Positions 37,261-46,420 of a DNA stretch of 64,000 nucleotides are shown here, piece by piece. Position 1 is the stretch's first letter, and each line of letters starts with the position of its first letter. A program made the translations under genes and the position numbers. The stretch is from Amygdalobacter nucleatus. GTDB lineage: Bacteria; Bacillota; Clostridia; Saccharofermentanales; Fastidiosipilaceae. The notes beneath the pieces are model-generated. The model made no database searches. It was not told where the DNA came from and was given only the letters and a program-made list of their open reading frames with translations. The stretch spans positions 1,108,001 through 1,172,000 of the forward strand of contig NZ_JARFNM010000001.1 in the NCBI RefSeq assembly GCF_029167365.1. Reading direction: 5' to 3'.

Positions 37261-37883
37261 TGTACATACTCACTTTCGTTAGGAACAGCATTTAGCTGTT
37301 CAGGTGCTAATGTGCAAAAATAAGATTGGTTATACGTTATCTTATCATCGGTAACTGTAAAAGCATGCAAAGAACAAGGCTCAAAATCAGCCTTTCGCAA
37401 ATTACGCTTAGCTTCGTCTGTATGCTGCAAATAAAAGTTATATATTGCGTGTTGACCGCTAATTAGAAGCAATTTGTCGGCTTGAGCTTCTTTTTTTACG
37501 GCAAAGATAGCTTTCTCTAAGCGCTGATTAACTTCACTGGCTGTTTCACCGCCATAGCCATAACGCTTAAAAAAGTCCCCATAATCATCAGCTGGTAATT
37601 TGGGTAATAGAAAATTGCGTTGTGCTTCAAAGACGCCAAAATCCCAATCCATTAAATTGTTAATTTCGGCTTTGATTGTTAAGTTAGCTAACTCAGAAGT
37701 ATAAATTGCCCGCTCCTGTGGTGAAATATAGGCTGTTTTCAAGTCTAAAGTCTGTAAAATATGTTTCAAGCTAGGAATAGGTGCTTCCGCCGTCTTAGCC
37801 AATTTAGCATCAGAACGGCCCTGAATTTTGCCCCGTTCGTCAAACTCTGTTTCAACTGGCACCAATAAATAAACTAAAGTCAT
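37254..37883 (-). CDS. Degenerate histidine-phosphatase paralogue (pseudophosphatase)
   Basis: Paralogue of its downstream neighbour: the same N-terminal fold (MTLVYLLVPVETEF against MVKHLYLVRHGQTQF), the IQGRSDAKL segment and NLMDWDFGVFEAQ acid block. The RHG catalytic triplet at 9-11 is PVE, and the second catalytic histidine (VAHG) aligns with Gly (ISGQ), with a His two residues later. I infer loss of phosphohistidine chemistry while the fold and gene are kept intact, as 209 open codons show. GGAG precedes the ATG. Confidence 0.8.
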   Translation of the reverse strand: MTLVYLLVPVETEFDERGKIQGRSDAKLAKTAEAPIPSLKHILQTLDLKTAYISPQERAIYTSELANLTIKAEINNLMDWDFGVFEAQRNFLLPKLPADDYGDFFKRYGYGGETASEVNQRLEKAIFAVKKEAQADKLLLISGQHAIYNFYLQHTDEAKRNLRKADFEPCSLHAFTVTDDKITYNQSYFCTLAPEQLNAVPNESEYVQW

Positions 37884-37924
37884 GTTCTATCTCCACTCAA
37901 TCAGTCTTCTGTCAATGATAGCAG

Positions 37925-37962
37925 AAAAAATGGACTTGCTGGGCATCTCTGCTAGCAAGTCC
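37925..37962 (-). terminator. Intrinsic terminator downstream of mscL
   Basis: GGACTTGCT / AGCAAGTCC around a 13-nt loop, then ATTTTTT on minus. Confidence 0.85.
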
Positions 37963-37984
37963 ACTATCAACAGCCTAAATAGCT

Positions 37985-38374
37985 TTACTTCTTCAAGAGG
38001 TCACGAATTTCTGTGAGCAACTTAATGTCAGCTGGTGTTTCAGGTACAGCTGGTGCTTCTTCTTTTTGCTTATGTTTTGCCAAACTGATAATTTTAACAA
38101 AACTAAAGATGACAACTGCAATGATTAAGAAATTGAAGACGGCTTGGAAAAATGTTCCGATCAAGATCGGTGTGTTACCGATGTTGAATGAAAGGTTAGA
38201 AAAGTCGATACCGCCTAAAATAATACCGATGATTGGCATCATAACGCAATCAACTAAAGCCTTAACAATATTAGAGAAAGCAGAACCAATGATAACACCT
38301 ACTGCCAAATCTATCACATTTCCGCGTGCGATAAACGCCTTAAATTCTTCTAGTAAACTCTTAAATTTTCCCAT
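37985..38374 (-). CDS. mscL: Large-conductance mechanosensitive channel MscL
   Basis: A pentameric channel that opens under membrane tension and releases solutes on osmotic downshock. The N-terminal amphipathic helix and TM1 read FIARGNVIDLAVGVIIGSAF, diagnostic for MscL; TM2 (FFQAVFNFLIIAVVIFSFVK) and a charged C-terminal helix follow. 129 residues is normal. Own terminator downstream. Confidence 0.97.
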   Translation of the reverse strand: MGKFKSLLEEFKAFIARGNVIDLAVGVIIGSAFSNIVKALVDCVMMPIIGIILGGIDFSNLSFNIGNTPILIGTFFQAVFNFLIIAVVIFSFVKIISLAKHKQKEEAPAVPETPADIKLLTEIRDLLKK

Positions 38375-38483
38375 AGTTCCCCCTAAAAATTAAAACCTAC
38401 TGTTAAATATTTTTTATACATTAATCATAGCATATTTTTAATATTTTTCTTGTTTTCGGTAACTAATTAGGGCGATAAAAGCT

Positions 38484-38514
38484 AAAAAAGGCAACCTTAC
38501 GGCTGCCTTTTTTC
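38484..38514 (-). terminator. Intrinsic terminator of the alcohol dehydrogenase gene
   Basis: On minus AAAAAAGGCAGCC pairs with GGTTGCCTTTTTT around GTAA; 20 bp past the stop. Confidence 0.88.
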
Positions 38515-38534
38515 AAATTTAACATGCTTAAATC

Positions 38535-39686
38535 TTATTTAACCATGAGCTTTCTAAACATAGCAATTACTTGCTCCTTAGTAGCTGAACGCGGGTTACC
38601 TGGATAGCAAGCATCGTTCAAGGCATCTGTTGCCAATTGCTCCAAGTCTTCCTCTTTGATCTTGTCCAAAGTTGTAGGTACGCCCAAATCAGCTTCCAAT
38701 TTCTTAACAGCATTGATAGCAGCTTGACGATACTCAGCTTGAGTCATCTCATCAACACCCTCAACACCCAAAGCACGAGCAACTTCTCTCAAACGCTCGC
38801 CTGTATATTCGCTATTGAACTCCATAGCAATTGGCAAGAAGAGAGCGCAAGCAATACCGTGTGGTGTGTCATAGTGAGCTGACAATGTGTGTGCCATTGA
38901 GTGAGCAATACCCAAACCGACGTTGGAGAAGCCCATACCAGCGATATATTGGCCTAAAGCCATACCAGCCTTAGCTTCCATGTCGCCATCAGCAGCCTTG
39001 CGGAAATTGTTGGACAACAAACGAATAGCTTCGAGATGGAACATATCTGTCATTTCCCAAGCAGCCTTGGTTGTATAGCCTTCGATAGCATGTGTCATAG
39101 CATCCATACCTGTTGCAACAGCCAAGTTACGAGGCATTGAAGCCATCATCTCAGGATCAACTACAGCCACGATTGGCATATCATGTGGGTCAACGCAAAC
39201 GAACTTACGTGCCTTTTGGACATCAGTAATAACATAGTTAATTGTAACTTCAGCAGCAGTACCAGCTGTAGTTGGAACAGCAATGATAGGTGCGCAAGGA
39301 TTCTTAGTTGGTGACAAACCTTCCAAAGAGCGAACATCAGCAAACTCTGGGTTTGTGATAATGATAGCAATAGCCTTAGCTGTATCCATGGATGAACCAC
39401 CACCGATAGCCAAGATGAAATCAGCTTGACTTGCTTTGAAAGCAGCTACACCGCTCTGTACGTTCTCAACTGTTGGGTTAGCTTTAATATCTGTGTAAAC
39501 TTCATATGGGAATTTAGCAGCATCAAGTAAATCTGTTACTTTAGTAGCAACTTTGAATTTCACCAAATCATGATCAGTGCAAACGAAAGCCTTCTTAAAG
39601 CCATGTTGCTTAATCTCTGTCATAATTTCTTGAATGGCACCCGCGCCATGATAAGAAGTAGCATTAAGTGTAATTTTGTGAACCAT
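38535..39686 (-). CDS. Iron-containing alcohol dehydrogenase
   Basis: A group III NAD(P)-dependent alcohol dehydrogenase. Nucleotide-binding GGGSSMDTAKA near residue 98; metal ligands in the GIAHSMAHTLSAHYDTPHG block (His pairs) and an upstream Asp in AVDPEMMASMP. The family includes lactaldehyde reductase, 1,3-propanediol and butanol dehydrogenases; substrate is not decidable here. AGGAGGG five bases before the ATG signals strong translation. A TetR gene lies upstream on the same strand with a perfect inverted repeat between. Confidence 0.93.
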   Translation of the reverse strand: MVHKITLNATSYHGAGAIQEIMTEIKQHGFKKAFVCTDHDLVKFKVATKVTDLLDAAKFPYEVYTDIKANPTVENVQSGVAAFKASQADFILAIGGGSSMDTAKAIAIIITNPEFADVRSLEGLSPTKNPCAPIIAVPTTAGTAAEVTINYVITDVQKARKFVCVDPHDMPIVAVVDPEMMASMPRNLAVATGMDAMTHAIEGYTTKAAWEMTDMFHLEAIRLLSNNFRKAADGDMEAKAGMALGQYIAGMGFSNVGLGIAHSMAHTLSAHYDTPHGIACALFLPIAMEFNSEYTGERLREVARALGVEGVDEMTQAEYRQAAINAVKKLEADLGVPTTLDKIKEEDLEQLATDALNDACYPGNPRSATKEQVIAMFRKLMVK

Positions 39687-39843
39687 AAAAACCCTCCTAC
39701 AATGAGCTATCCCGTTAATTTAATAAGCTCATCTGATATGCCTGTATCATAACAAGCGTTACCGCAAAATATAAGTTACACTTTTGCCAATTCGTCACAA
39801 AATTGCAATTATCCTGAAATTTTCTCTAAAGCGCACATAATTC

Positions 39844-39880
39844 AATTGATAAATTGAGCAAGCTGTGCAGTTTATCAATT
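39844..39880. promoter_or_regulatory. Perfect 10-bp inverted repeat between tetR-like and adh genes
   Basis: AATTGATAAA (39844-39853) and TTTATCAATT (39871-39880) are exact reverse complements 17 nt apart. No T-run follows on either strand. A plausible operator for the adjacent TetR protein or another repressor of the dehydrogenase gene. Confidence 0.55.
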
Positions 39881-39895
39881 TAAATTTATAACAAA

Positions 39896-40453
39896 CTAGA
39901 CACCTAACAAATTACCAGTTTGGAAAAGCTTAACTAAAGTTTCTGGTAAAGCAGCTATCATTAAATCGGCTAAATCACTATCGCTCATCTTCATTCCAGC
40001 TAACAGCCACTTAACGGTCATATATACAGATGCATAACAATACATCTCCAACAAAAGCAAATCGTTATTACTTAAAACTTGCTCCCTAGTTAGAATCGAA
40101 GTGTAAAAGTCCAGAATCATTTGAAAATCGTGCTCTTTCAAACAATTTTGCTCATCGACGCGAAAGGCAGCTGCAAAGAAAATAGCTTCCTGACGGATAA
40201 AGGCAAATTTCCTAACTAAGCCCTCCTTAACAGTCTTCCCCTCACGCATAACTTGGAAGGAGGCTGTCAACAAACGATCAAAATACCAATTAACCAATTC
40301 ATACTTATCAGCGAAATTACGATAAAAGGTTTGGCGGGAAACAGCACAAGTAGCCGCTATTTGCTTAACAGTAATATCATCAAAACTTGTACTGGCCATA
40401 CATTCTTTCAACGCTGCAGCCAAACGATACTTAATATCTGTTGCCTTGTTCAT
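39896..40453 (-). CDS. TetR-family transcriptional regulator
   Basis: N-terminal helix-turn-helix: TVKQIAATCAVSRQTFYRNFADKYEL (residues ~25-50 span the core). The C-terminal ~120 residues are the helical ligand-binding and dimer domain, most like the short DhaS-type TetR proteins. Being immediately upstream of an alcohol dehydrogenase gene suggests control of it, possibly with autoregulation. Confidence 0.88.
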   Translation of the reverse strand: MNKATDIKYRLAAALKECMASTSFDDITVKQIAATCAVSRQTFYRNFADKYELVNWYFDRLLTASFQVMREGKTVKEGLVRKFAFIRQEAIFFAAAFRVDEQNCLKEHDFQMILDFYTSILTREQVLSNNDLLLLEMYCYASVYMTVKWLLAGMKMSDSDLADLMIAALPETLVKLFQTGNLLGV

Positions 40454-40569
40454 GACAAACTCCCATCTTTAATATTCCGAATCTCAATACCTTAGGCTCG
40501 ATAAACAACCAAATCTAGTATGATCATAACACAAGCAAAAGAGAAATACACCCAACATACATTAGGTAT

Positions 40570-40610
40570 AAAAAAGCACCTGCGAGAAAATTATGTTTCC
40601 TGCAGGTGCT
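40570..40610 (-). terminator. Intrinsic terminator of the P-type ATPase gene
   Basis: AGCACCTGC / GCAGGTGCT stem with an 18-nt loop, then TTTTTTATAC on minus. Confidence 0.85.
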
Positions 40611-40629
40611 GTTTATTTGTTAAGGTAGT

Positions 40630-43449
40630 TTATTTGCTCTTAACTTTTTTACGTGTATCGTGATGATACAACAATTTGAAAATCTCGCCAGCTACAAATG
40701 GTATTGCACTTAAGACAATTACCACAACCCAGTCAACCAGAGTTAAAGCAACTGTATCAAATACTGGATCTAGGAATGGCACGTAAAGGACAACTAATAA
40801 CAAGAACATAGATAAAAGAACCGAACGGTTCATGACCTTGTTACTAAAGAAGCCGATACTAAAGACAGAGAAGTGTTCTGAACGGCAGCTATAAGCTCTC
40901 AATAGCTCAGCACAAATCAAAGTCGTAAAGGCCATCGTGCGGGCACCAGCTGAAGGCATATGGCCTGGCAAGCCTAAAGGACTAAAGAAGTCAGCGACAT
41001 CCTTAATACCATTACTGATAATGAAATCAGGATAAATGTATCTGCCGTATGTAAAGCCCAAGAAGACACAGATAAAGATAGCTGTAGCTTGTACCACAAT
41101 TGACCAAGTCATCTCTTTATCAAGGATCTTAGCATTACGGGAACGCGGCGGAGCTAACATAATGTCGCGTTCGCCAAACTCTTGACCTAAAGCCAAAGCT
41201 GGGAATGAGTCAGTTACCAAGTTCAACCACAACAACTGAATTGGCTCCAATGGAATCATCTCTGGGCCCAAAATCATGATGCTCAAGAAAATGACCAAAA
41301 TCTCACCGATGTTGCAGGAAAGGAGGAAGCCAACGAACTTACGAATATTTGCGTAAATGATACGGCCCTCTTCTACTGCATTAACAATCGTAGCAAAATT
41401 GTCGTCTGTCAAAATCATGCTAGCGGCACCCTTAGCAACCTCAGTACCAGTGATACCCATAGCCACACCAATATCAGCTTGTTTCAAAGCCGGTGCATCG
41501 TTAACACCATCACCAGTCATAGCACAGATAGCATCTTGCTTACGCAAAGCTTCGACAATTTTCACCTTATGTTCAGGTGAAACACGGGCATAAACAGCTG
41601 TCTGATTAACTCTTTGACTTAACTCATCATCGCTCATCTGACTAAGCTCTTGACCAGTCAAAACAGCATCATCAGCTTGCATCAAGCCCAAATCATGGGC
41701 AATAGCTACGGCTGTATCTTTGTAATCGCCAGTGATCATCTTGACCTTGATACCAGCCTGCTTACAAACAGCAATTGCTGCCTTAGCTTCAGGACGAGCA
41801 GGGTCAATCATACCTGTTAAGCCAACGAAAATCATGCCATTTTCAGCTGAAAAATCAGTTTCAGAACTTTCTTTGTAAGCATAAGCCAAGACACGCAAAG
41901 CTTGCTTAGCCAAGTTAGAGTTATTAGTTAAAATTTCAGCGCGTCTAGCTTCTGTCAACTCAACAAGACCTGATTTTGTCAATTCAAATTGGCAATGAGA
42001 CAAAACAATATCTGGTGCGCCCTTTGTCAACGACAAGCATGAACCTGCAATGCCATTATAGAAAACTGACATCATCTTACGGTTGGAATCAAATGGCAAA
42101 CTAGCTACATATTCATACTTAGCTTGTAAATCTGCTTTGCTATAAGCTAACTTACCACTCAGAGTCAACAAAGCACCCTCTGTTGGATCGCCAATGACTT
42201 TATATGTACCATCAGCTTCATCAAGTGCAGCTTCATTACACAATGTGGCTATTTCTAACAAGCGAGCAAAATTCTTGGACTTATTATCAGTTGTTACTAC
42301 TTCACCACTTGCAGACTTAATTTCACCCACTGGATCATAACCTGTACCACTCACTGTGTACAATTCACTATCTGTATAAACATGGGTAACTGTCATCGCA
42401 TTCTGAGTCAAAGTACCTGTCTTATCAGAACAAATGACATTGACTGAACCTAATGTTTCAACAGCTAGCAAACGTTTAACAATAGCATTATGCTTAGCCA
42501 TTCTGTTCATACCCAAAGCAAGAACGATAGTAACAACAGCTGGCAAGCCTTCAGGAATAGCAGCTACAGCCAAGGAAACAGCCGTCATAAACAAGTTAAA
42601 CGGCTCACCGCCTTGCAACAAGCCAACTAAGAAGGTAATAATCGTGATAACGATGCAAGCCACACCAAGGACTTTACCCAATTGGTTAATGCCAACTTGT
42701 AAAGGTGTCATCTGTTCTTCAATATTGGCCAAACGATCTGCAATGAAGCCAATCTCAGTATCTTCGCCGCTAGCGACAACCATAGCCTTAGCTTGACCAT
42801 AAGTAACAGCAGTTGTTGAGAACAACATGTTCTTGCGATCACCTAATTGTAATTCGCCCTGTGCCTCAAATTCAGCATTCTTTTCAACTGGTACAGACTC
42901 ACCTGTCAAAGCAGCTTCCTCAACTTTTAAGTTGGAACTTGTAAGCAATCTCAAATCAGCTGGTACAACGTCACCTGCTTCAAGTTGCACAATATCACCT
43001 GGCACTAGAAGCTCAGCATTGATCTGCTTTAACTTGCCGTCACGAATAACCTTAGCTTCACTAGTTGTCATTTTCTGTAAAGCTTCGACAGCTTTTTCGG
43101 CTCTACCCTCTTGCACAACGCCCAAAATTGCATTGACGATAACAATTGCAATGATGATCAAAGCTTCTAAAGCATCACCTGTGAAACCAGAAATAATAGC
43201 TGCAACAATCAGAATGATAACTGTAAAGTCTTCAAATTGAGCCAATATTTTGTGCCAGAATGGCTCTTTCTCAACTTCTTTTAATTTGTTATAGCCAACT
43301 TTCTCTAAACGCTGTTTAGCAACAGTTTCAGTTAAGCCTAATTTCTCATCAGTTTCTAAATCGGTGATCAGAGTCTCAACAGAGGCTTGATAAAATTGCC
43401 TTTTGTCAAGTTTCTGTTGTTCTGGCTTTTCTTTCGTTTGCTCTATCAT
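40630..43449 (-). CDS. P-type Ca2+-transporting ATPase (SERCA/PMR1-like)
   Basis: A P2A-type cation pump exporting Ca2+ (possibly Mn2+). Order: N-terminal cation ATPase domain, TGES actuator loop, transmembrane PEGLP in TM4 (AAIPEGLPAVV), phosphorylation site CSDKTGTLTQ (Asp near 343), nucleotide domain, TGDGVNDAPALKQADIG hinge, then six C-terminal TMs including NLVTDSFPALALG in TM6. 939 residues is typical. GGGAGA precedes the ATG; it follows serS by 9 bp. Confidence 0.94.
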   Translation of the reverse strand: MIEQTKEKPEQQKLDKRQFYQASVETLITDLETDEKLGLTETVAKQRLEKVGYNKLKEVEKEPFWHKILAQFEDFTVIILIVAAIISGFTGDALEALIIIAIVIVNAILGVVQEGRAEKAVEALQKMTTSEAKVIRDGKLKQINAELLVPGDIVQLEAGDVVPADLRLLTSSNLKVEEAALTGESVPVEKNAEFEAQGELQLGDRKNMLFSTTAVTYGQAKAMVVASGEDTEIGFIADRLANIEEQMTPLQVGINQLGKVLGVACIVITIITFLVGLLQGGEPFNLFMTAVSLAVAAIPEGLPAVVTIVLALGMNRMAKHNAIVKRLLAVETLGSVNVICSDKTGTLTQNAMTVTHVYTDSELYTVSGTGYDPVGEIKSASGEVVTTDNKSKNFARLLEIATLCNEAALDEADGTYKVIGDPTEGALLTLSGKLAYSKADLQAKYEYVASLPFDSNRKMMSVFYNGIAGSCLSLTKGAPDIVLSHCQFELTKSGLVELTEARRAEILTNNSNLAKQALRVLAYAYKESSETDFSAENGMIFVGLTGMIDPARPEAKAAIAVCKQAGIKVKMITGDYKDTAVAIAHDLGLMQADDAVLTGQELSQMSDDELSQRVNQTAVYARVSPEHKVKIVEALRKQDAICAMTGDGVNDAPALKQADIGVAMGITGTEVAKGAASMILTDDNFATIVNAVEEGRIIYANIRKFVGFLLSCNIGEILVIFLSIMILGPEMIPLEPIQLLWLNLVTDSFPALALGQEFGERDIMLAPPRSRNAKILDKEMTWSIVVQATAIFICVFLGFTYGRYIYPDFIISNGIKDVADFFSPLGLPGHMPSAGARTMAFTTLICAELLRAYSCRSEHFSVFSIGFFSNKVMNRSVLLSMFLLLVVLYVPFLDPVFDTVALTLVDWVVVIVLSAIPFVAGEIFKLLYHHDTRKKVKSK

Positions 43450-43458
43450 AAATCTCCC

Positions 43459-44736
43459 TTATTGACCTAAAATTGTTTTACCATGCATGTATGGTTGCAA
43501 TGATTCTGGCACACGAACTTTGCCATCTTTGGTCTGATATTGTTCCAAAATAGCTGGGAAGACACGGCTTGTAGCCAAGCCAGAGCCATTTAATGTATGT
43601 ACAAATTCAATCTTGCCAGTTTGACTATCACGATAACGCATATTGCCACGACGAGCCTGATAATCTCTAGCATTGGATACTGAAGAAACTTCCTTGTAAT
43701 CATTCATGGAAGGGATCCAAATCTCAATATCATAAGTCCTAGCCATGGAAGCGCTGCAATCTCCAGCTGCCAACTTACTCAAACGATAATGCAAGCCTAA
43801 ACCTTCCAACAACCTGCAAGCTTTCTTAACTAACTCTTCGAAAGCTGCGTCTGAACCAGTCTTAGTTGTGTATTGGAACATTTCAATCTTGTTAAATTGA
43901 TGACCACGAATCATGCCACGCTCTTCAGCACGATAGCTACCAGCTTCACGTCTATAACAAGGTGTGTAAGCAAAGAAACGCTTAGGTAATTCTTTCTCAT
44001 CCAAAATTTCATCACGATACATATTGACCAAAGCTGTTTCAGCAGTTGGCAACATGAAGCTGTTATGCTCATTCTCGTGATCTAACCAGTAAACATCCTC
44101 GACAAATTTAGGGAATTGACCAGCTGTATAACCACTTGCATAGTTCAACATGTGTGGTGGCAAAATCATCTGATAACCATCTTTGAGGTGTTGGTCAACA
44201 AAGTAATTCAACAAAGCCCATTCCAACATCGCACCATCGCCTGTATATACCCAGAATCCAGAACCGGCCATCTTGGCACCGCGATTGTAGTCGATCAAGC
44301 CTAACTTCTCAGCAATATCAACATGATGCAAAGGCTTAAAATCAAATTGTGGCTTTTCGCCATAGACAGAAAGCACCTTATTGTTCTCTTTGCCGCCTGG
44401 CAGCAAGTCATCATCTGGCAAATTCGGTAAAGCTTGTAAAAATATTGCCTGTTTCTCATTAATTGTAGCTAATTCACTATCTAAGTCTTTAATTTGCTCA
44501 GCTACTTTTTTCATATCAGCTAAACGTGTGCTGATGTCCTTGCCCTCTTTTTTCAACATAGGAATTTCAGCTGAAACTTTGTTACGTAAAGCCTTCAACT
44601 CCTCAGTCTGTTGAATCAAACTTCTTCTCTTCTGATCAAGCTCTATAAACTCGCTAAAATCAACATTGCAACCTTTTTTTGCTAATTTTTCTCGAACTAA
44701 ATCGCTATTCTTGCGAATCAACTGAATGTCTAACAT
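43459..44736 (-). CDS. serS: Seryl-tRNA synthetase
   Basis: Class II synthetase charging tRNA-Ser. N-terminal tRNA-binding coiled coil (residues ~25-105), then class II motifs: motif 2 RREAGSYRAEERGMIRGHQF (GMIRGHQFNKIEMF) and motif 3 GSGLATSRVFPAILE. 425 residues. Only ~55 bp separate it from trmL, too short for a T-box leader. Confidence 0.98.
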   Translation of the reverse strand: MLDIQLIRKNSDLVREKLAKKGCNVDFSEFIELDQKRRSLIQQTEELKALRNKVSAEIPMLKKEGKDISTRLADMKKVAEQIKDLDSELATINEKQAIFLQALPNLPDDDLLPGGKENNKVLSVYGEKPQFDFKPLHHVDIAEKLGLIDYNRGAKMAGSGFWVYTGDGAMLEWALLNYFVDQHLKDGYQMILPPHMLNYASGYTAGQFPKFVEDVYWLDHENEHNSFMLPTAETALVNMYRDEILDEKELPKRFFAYTPCYRREAGSYRAEERGMIRGHQFNKIEMFQYTTKTGSDAAFEELVKKACRLLEGLGLHYRLSKLAAGDCSASMARTYDIEIWIPSMNDYKEVSSVSNARDYQARRGNMRYRDSQTGKIEFVHTLNGSGLATSRVFPAILEQYQTKDGKVRVPESLQPYMHGKTILGQ

Positions 44737-44791
44737 ATCTGCTCCTTTTCACGTCAGAATTACACCTCATTATAACAGAATTGCTTCTAAA

Positions 44792-45322
44792 TTAGTCACC
44801 ACGCCCCGTGACTTCGCCAACTTTCAACAAGCCTGGGAAGTTCTTTTGGCGCATAAATTCATAAGCTGCAATTGCTGCAGCATTGGACAAATTCAAGCAA
44901 CGTGCTTCTGGCAACATGGGCATACGCAAACTTCTTTCAGGATGAGCTAAAAGTAGAGATTCTGGCAAGCCATGTGTCTCACGGCCAAACAAAAACAAGG
45001 TATGATCGGGATAATTAACTTCTGTATAGCAAATTTTTGCTTTGGAAGAAGTGTAATAAATACCACCATCTGGATAACGCTCCAAAAAATCATGAAACAA
45101 ATCATCCAAATGATCCCATAACGTCAAATCCAAATCGAACCAATAGTCTAGGCCTGAACGTTTAATTCGCTTGTCATCGATTTTAAAGCCTAACTTACCT
45201 ACCAAGTGCAATTTCGCACCCAAAGCGACACAAGTTCGCGCAATATTTCCAGTATTGCCTGGAATTTCTGGTTCCAATAAGGCAATTTCTAAACTACATG
45301 CCATATCTTTATTCACTTTCAT
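44792..45322 (-). CDS. trmL: tRNA (cytidine/uridine-34-2'-O)-methyltransferase
   Basis: SPOUT methylase acting on the wobble base of tRNA-Leu. The N-terminal LLEPEIPGNTGNIARTC motif, FGRETHGLPE and LNLSNAAAIAAYE knot motifs are diagnostic for TrmL. The ORF from 45322 follows whiA directly (TAAATG) but lacks a clear ribosome binding site; an internal ATG at 45304 with AAGTGA upstream could be the true start, trimming six residues. Confidence 0.92.
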   Translation of the reverse strand: MKVNKDMACSLEIALLEPEIPGNTGNIARTCVALGAKLHLVGKLGFKIDDKRIKRSGLDYWFDLDLTLWDHLDDLFHDFLERYPDGGIYYTSSKAKICYTEVNYPDHTLFLFGRETHGLPESLLLAHPERSLRMPMLPEARCLNLSNAAAIAAYEFMRQKNFPGLLKVGEVTGRGD

Positions 45323-46420
45323 TTAATTTGCATTATCACTTAAATCTTTAGCTAATTTCTGCAGCTTACGCATCCGATAATATAAACCATTGCGTGTAAA
45401 TTGTTTAGCGGACAAATTAGTCAACTCCTGCAAAGAACATTCAGGATTTTCTAAGCGGAGATCAGCCACAGTTTGTAAGTCAGATGGTAATTTATCCCAC
45501 AGTTTGGAGGCTTTAACTAACTTAATAGCTTCGACTTGACTGAAAGCAGTGTTAACAGTCTTACTCAAATTATAGTTATCACAATTAACTACACGATTAA
45601 CCTCGCCACGCACCTGGCGCTCAACTCGCACATTTTCAAAATCAAGCAATTTTTGCTGCGCACCGATAAATAGCAAGAACTCACTGATCTTATCACCCGT
45701 TCTCAATACTAATTTATGTTTCGTCCTTGCCTTAGCTTGAACTATCTCAGCTTTAGCTGCACTCGGCCGTCTTGGCCGCTTAGCATTAGGATTGATGAAT
45801 TTTAAATCGGTCAAAATCTCTTTCAGCAAATCATAAATACAAGGATGCTGACAAATAAATTCCAATTGGTACGTCAAACTAGGATCTGCCAAAGAGGCAC
45901 TTGCCAAAAATAAGCCTTGCAAAATTGAGCGTTTCTCGTCTAATTCCAAGTTTTTGCTGTAAAACTTAAATTGACCTGTTTCGGTTTGAAAACTGAAATA
46001 ACTCGTCAAAAAATCAAGAATTCTGCGTCTTTCCTTGCCACGCCGAATCAAAAATGTCACGCTGCTTTTATTAGTCTTAATCTCTGGCTTAATGTTAAAT
46101 ACCTGTTCAAGCAAAAGCGAAAGTACCGTTTGTAAGCCAGATTCTCTAACACAGATACGGATTGAAAAAGTCGTATACACAGCCTGAGCTAAAAGGATAA
46201 TAAACAATACAAAATGATCCGCATAGCCAATATCATCGCCATGATGCTTAGAGCGACTGCCATAACTAAACTGACTTTGTATACGATTGTACAAATTTTG
46301 CTTTTCAAACTCACTGAAAGCTAAGGCTTGTTCAGTTAATCTAGCCTGCATAGCCTGACAAATTTCTTGTTTAGTCGCTTGCGAAAAACTAAAATTGGTA
46401 GCTTGCTCTGAATTAGACAT
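45323..46420 (-). CDS. whiA: DNA-binding protein WhiA
   Basis: LAGLIDADG-fold N-terminus joined to a C-terminal helix-turn-helix. The C-terminal half has CDNYNLSKTVNTAFSQ, LPSDLQTVADLRLENPECSL and the NGLYYRMRKLQKLA recognition region typical of WhiA. It is involved in cell division and chromosome segregation in Gram-positives. Overlaps murB by 8 bp. The N-terminal portion is more divergent than usual. Confidence 0.85.
   Translation of the reverse strand: MSNSEQATNFSFSQATKQEICQAMQARLTEQALAFSEFEKQNLYNRIQSQFSYGSRSKHHGDDIGYADHFVLFIILLAQAVYTTFSIRICVRESGLQTVLSLLLEQVFNIKPEIKTNKSSVTFLIRRGKERRRILDFLTSYFSFQTETGQFKFYSKNLELDEKRSILQGLFLASASLADPSLTYQLEFICQHPCIYDLLKEILTDLKFINPNAKRPRRPSAAKAEIVQAKARTKHKLVLRTGDKISEFLLFIGAQQKLLDFENVRVERQVRGEVNRVVNCDNYNLSKTVNTAFSQVEAIKLVKASKLWDKLPSDLQTVADLRLENPECSLQELTNLSAKQFTRNGLYYRMRKLQKLAKDLSDNAN

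Noticed and set aside
42434-43240. Long plus-strand ORFs (120 and 137 residues) opposite the P-type ATPase
   Set aside because: They mirror the codon pattern of the real gene, lack ribosome binding sites and show no family motif.
44737-44791. T-box leader for serS
   Set aside because: The gap is about 55 bp, too short, and contains no T-box core sequence; the argS upstream gap also shows none.
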